Assembly: GCA_026394025.1 (NCBI GenBank)
Contig: JAPKZC010000165.1
Coordinates: 1-6,832, forward strand
Source: Candidatus Solibacter sp.
Lineage (GTDB): Bacteria > Acidobacteriota > Terriglobia > Bryobacterales > Bryobacteraceae
Direction of reading: 5' to 3'
Length of the DNA: 6,832 bases
The notes below the pieces were generated by a model that worked only from the letters and a program-made list of their open reading frames with translations, did no database searches and was not told the origin of the DNA. A program made the translations under genes and the position numbers. Positions 6,768 through 6,832 of this stretch are shown here, piece by piece (the first letter of the stretch is position 1; every line of letters begins with the position of its first letter).

Positions 6768-6832
6768 CTACGCAGCTTCCGGAATGTGGACTACCACCGC
6801 CACTTCCAGGGAAGACCCGCAGCGAGGGCACT
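6768..6832 (-). CDS. 3' end of a minus-strand gene with a CPRCG zinc knuckle (partial)
   Basis: Reading the minus strand from the right edge, codons give CPRCGSSLEVAVVVHIPEAA and then a TAG stop (6768-6770). Only 20 complete codons lie in the window; the start is outside it. CPRCG is a typical zinc-knuckle half and the short hydrophobic tail resembles the end of a small zinc-ribbon protein. It lies 55-70 bases upstream of the four-cysteine gene on the same strand, so the two may be co-transcribed. The motif could also be chance in such a short stretch, so confidence is modest. Confidence 0.4.
   Translation of the reverse strand, partial: CPRCGSSLEVAVVVHIPEAA

Noticed and set aside
1..6832. 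tRNA, rRNA, CRISPR array, insertion sequence or attachment site
   Set aside because: I looked for cloverleaf-like sequences, regularly spaced repeats, terminal inverted repeats and transposase motifs and saw none.

Overview
This is a GC-rich bacterial window with tightly packed genes. It holds the end of a multihaem cytochrome cluster, followed by unrelated housekeeping-type genes. A periplasmic decahaem cytochrome of the MtrA/DmsE type, an MtrB/PioB-type outer-membrane barrel, a CAAX-protease-related membrane protein of the exosortase-associated kind and this base composition together suggest an acidobacterium, perhaps of the Solibacter/Bryobacter group. That placement is inference from gene content; the window has no rRNA or other marker.

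Positions 1-3662, plus strand, look like one operon for moving electrons across the outer membrane. First comes the 3' part of a DmsE/MtrA-family cytochrome with eight CXXCH haem sites in view; its start lies left of the window. Its stop codon overlaps the start of the barrel gene in an ATGA. The barrel gene is interrupted: the protein reads in three successive frames, so two -1 shifts are needed, near 870-891 and near 1512-1523. Ten bases after the barrel gene comes a tetrahaem cytochrome made of four tandem class I-like domains, each with a W-(N/D)-H-x-P-x-M motif. In known systems an MtrA-like cytochrome sits inside an MtrB-like barrel and passes electrons between the periplasm and an outside partner. 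Here the tetrahaem protein would be a soluble or membrane-tethered periplasmic donor or acceptor. No extracellular MtrC-like lipoprotein lies in the window.

Positions 3708-4388 encode an integral membrane protease-like protein (CPBP/Abi superfamily) with all three conserved motifs. Positions 4389-4519 are non-coding and hold a strong hairpin, a TACAAT box and a small palindrome directly before the next gene. Positions 4520-6466 encode a two-domain ABC-F ATPase with a Pro/Ala-rich linker and a C-terminal coiled coil, presumably acting on ribosomes. It converges, with a 3-base gap, on a small minus-strand four-cysteine zinc-ribbon-like protein (6470-6697). At the right edge, the last 20 codons of another minus-strand gene (6768-6832) also carry a CPRCG knuckle, so two small zinc-binding proteins may form a minus-strand operon.

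The most notable points are the doubly frameshifted barrel inside an otherwise intact electron-conduit operon, the tandem tetrahaem protein paired with it, and the hairpin and near-leaderless arrangement before the ABC-F gene. No mobile element, tRNA, rRNA or CRISPR array was seen.
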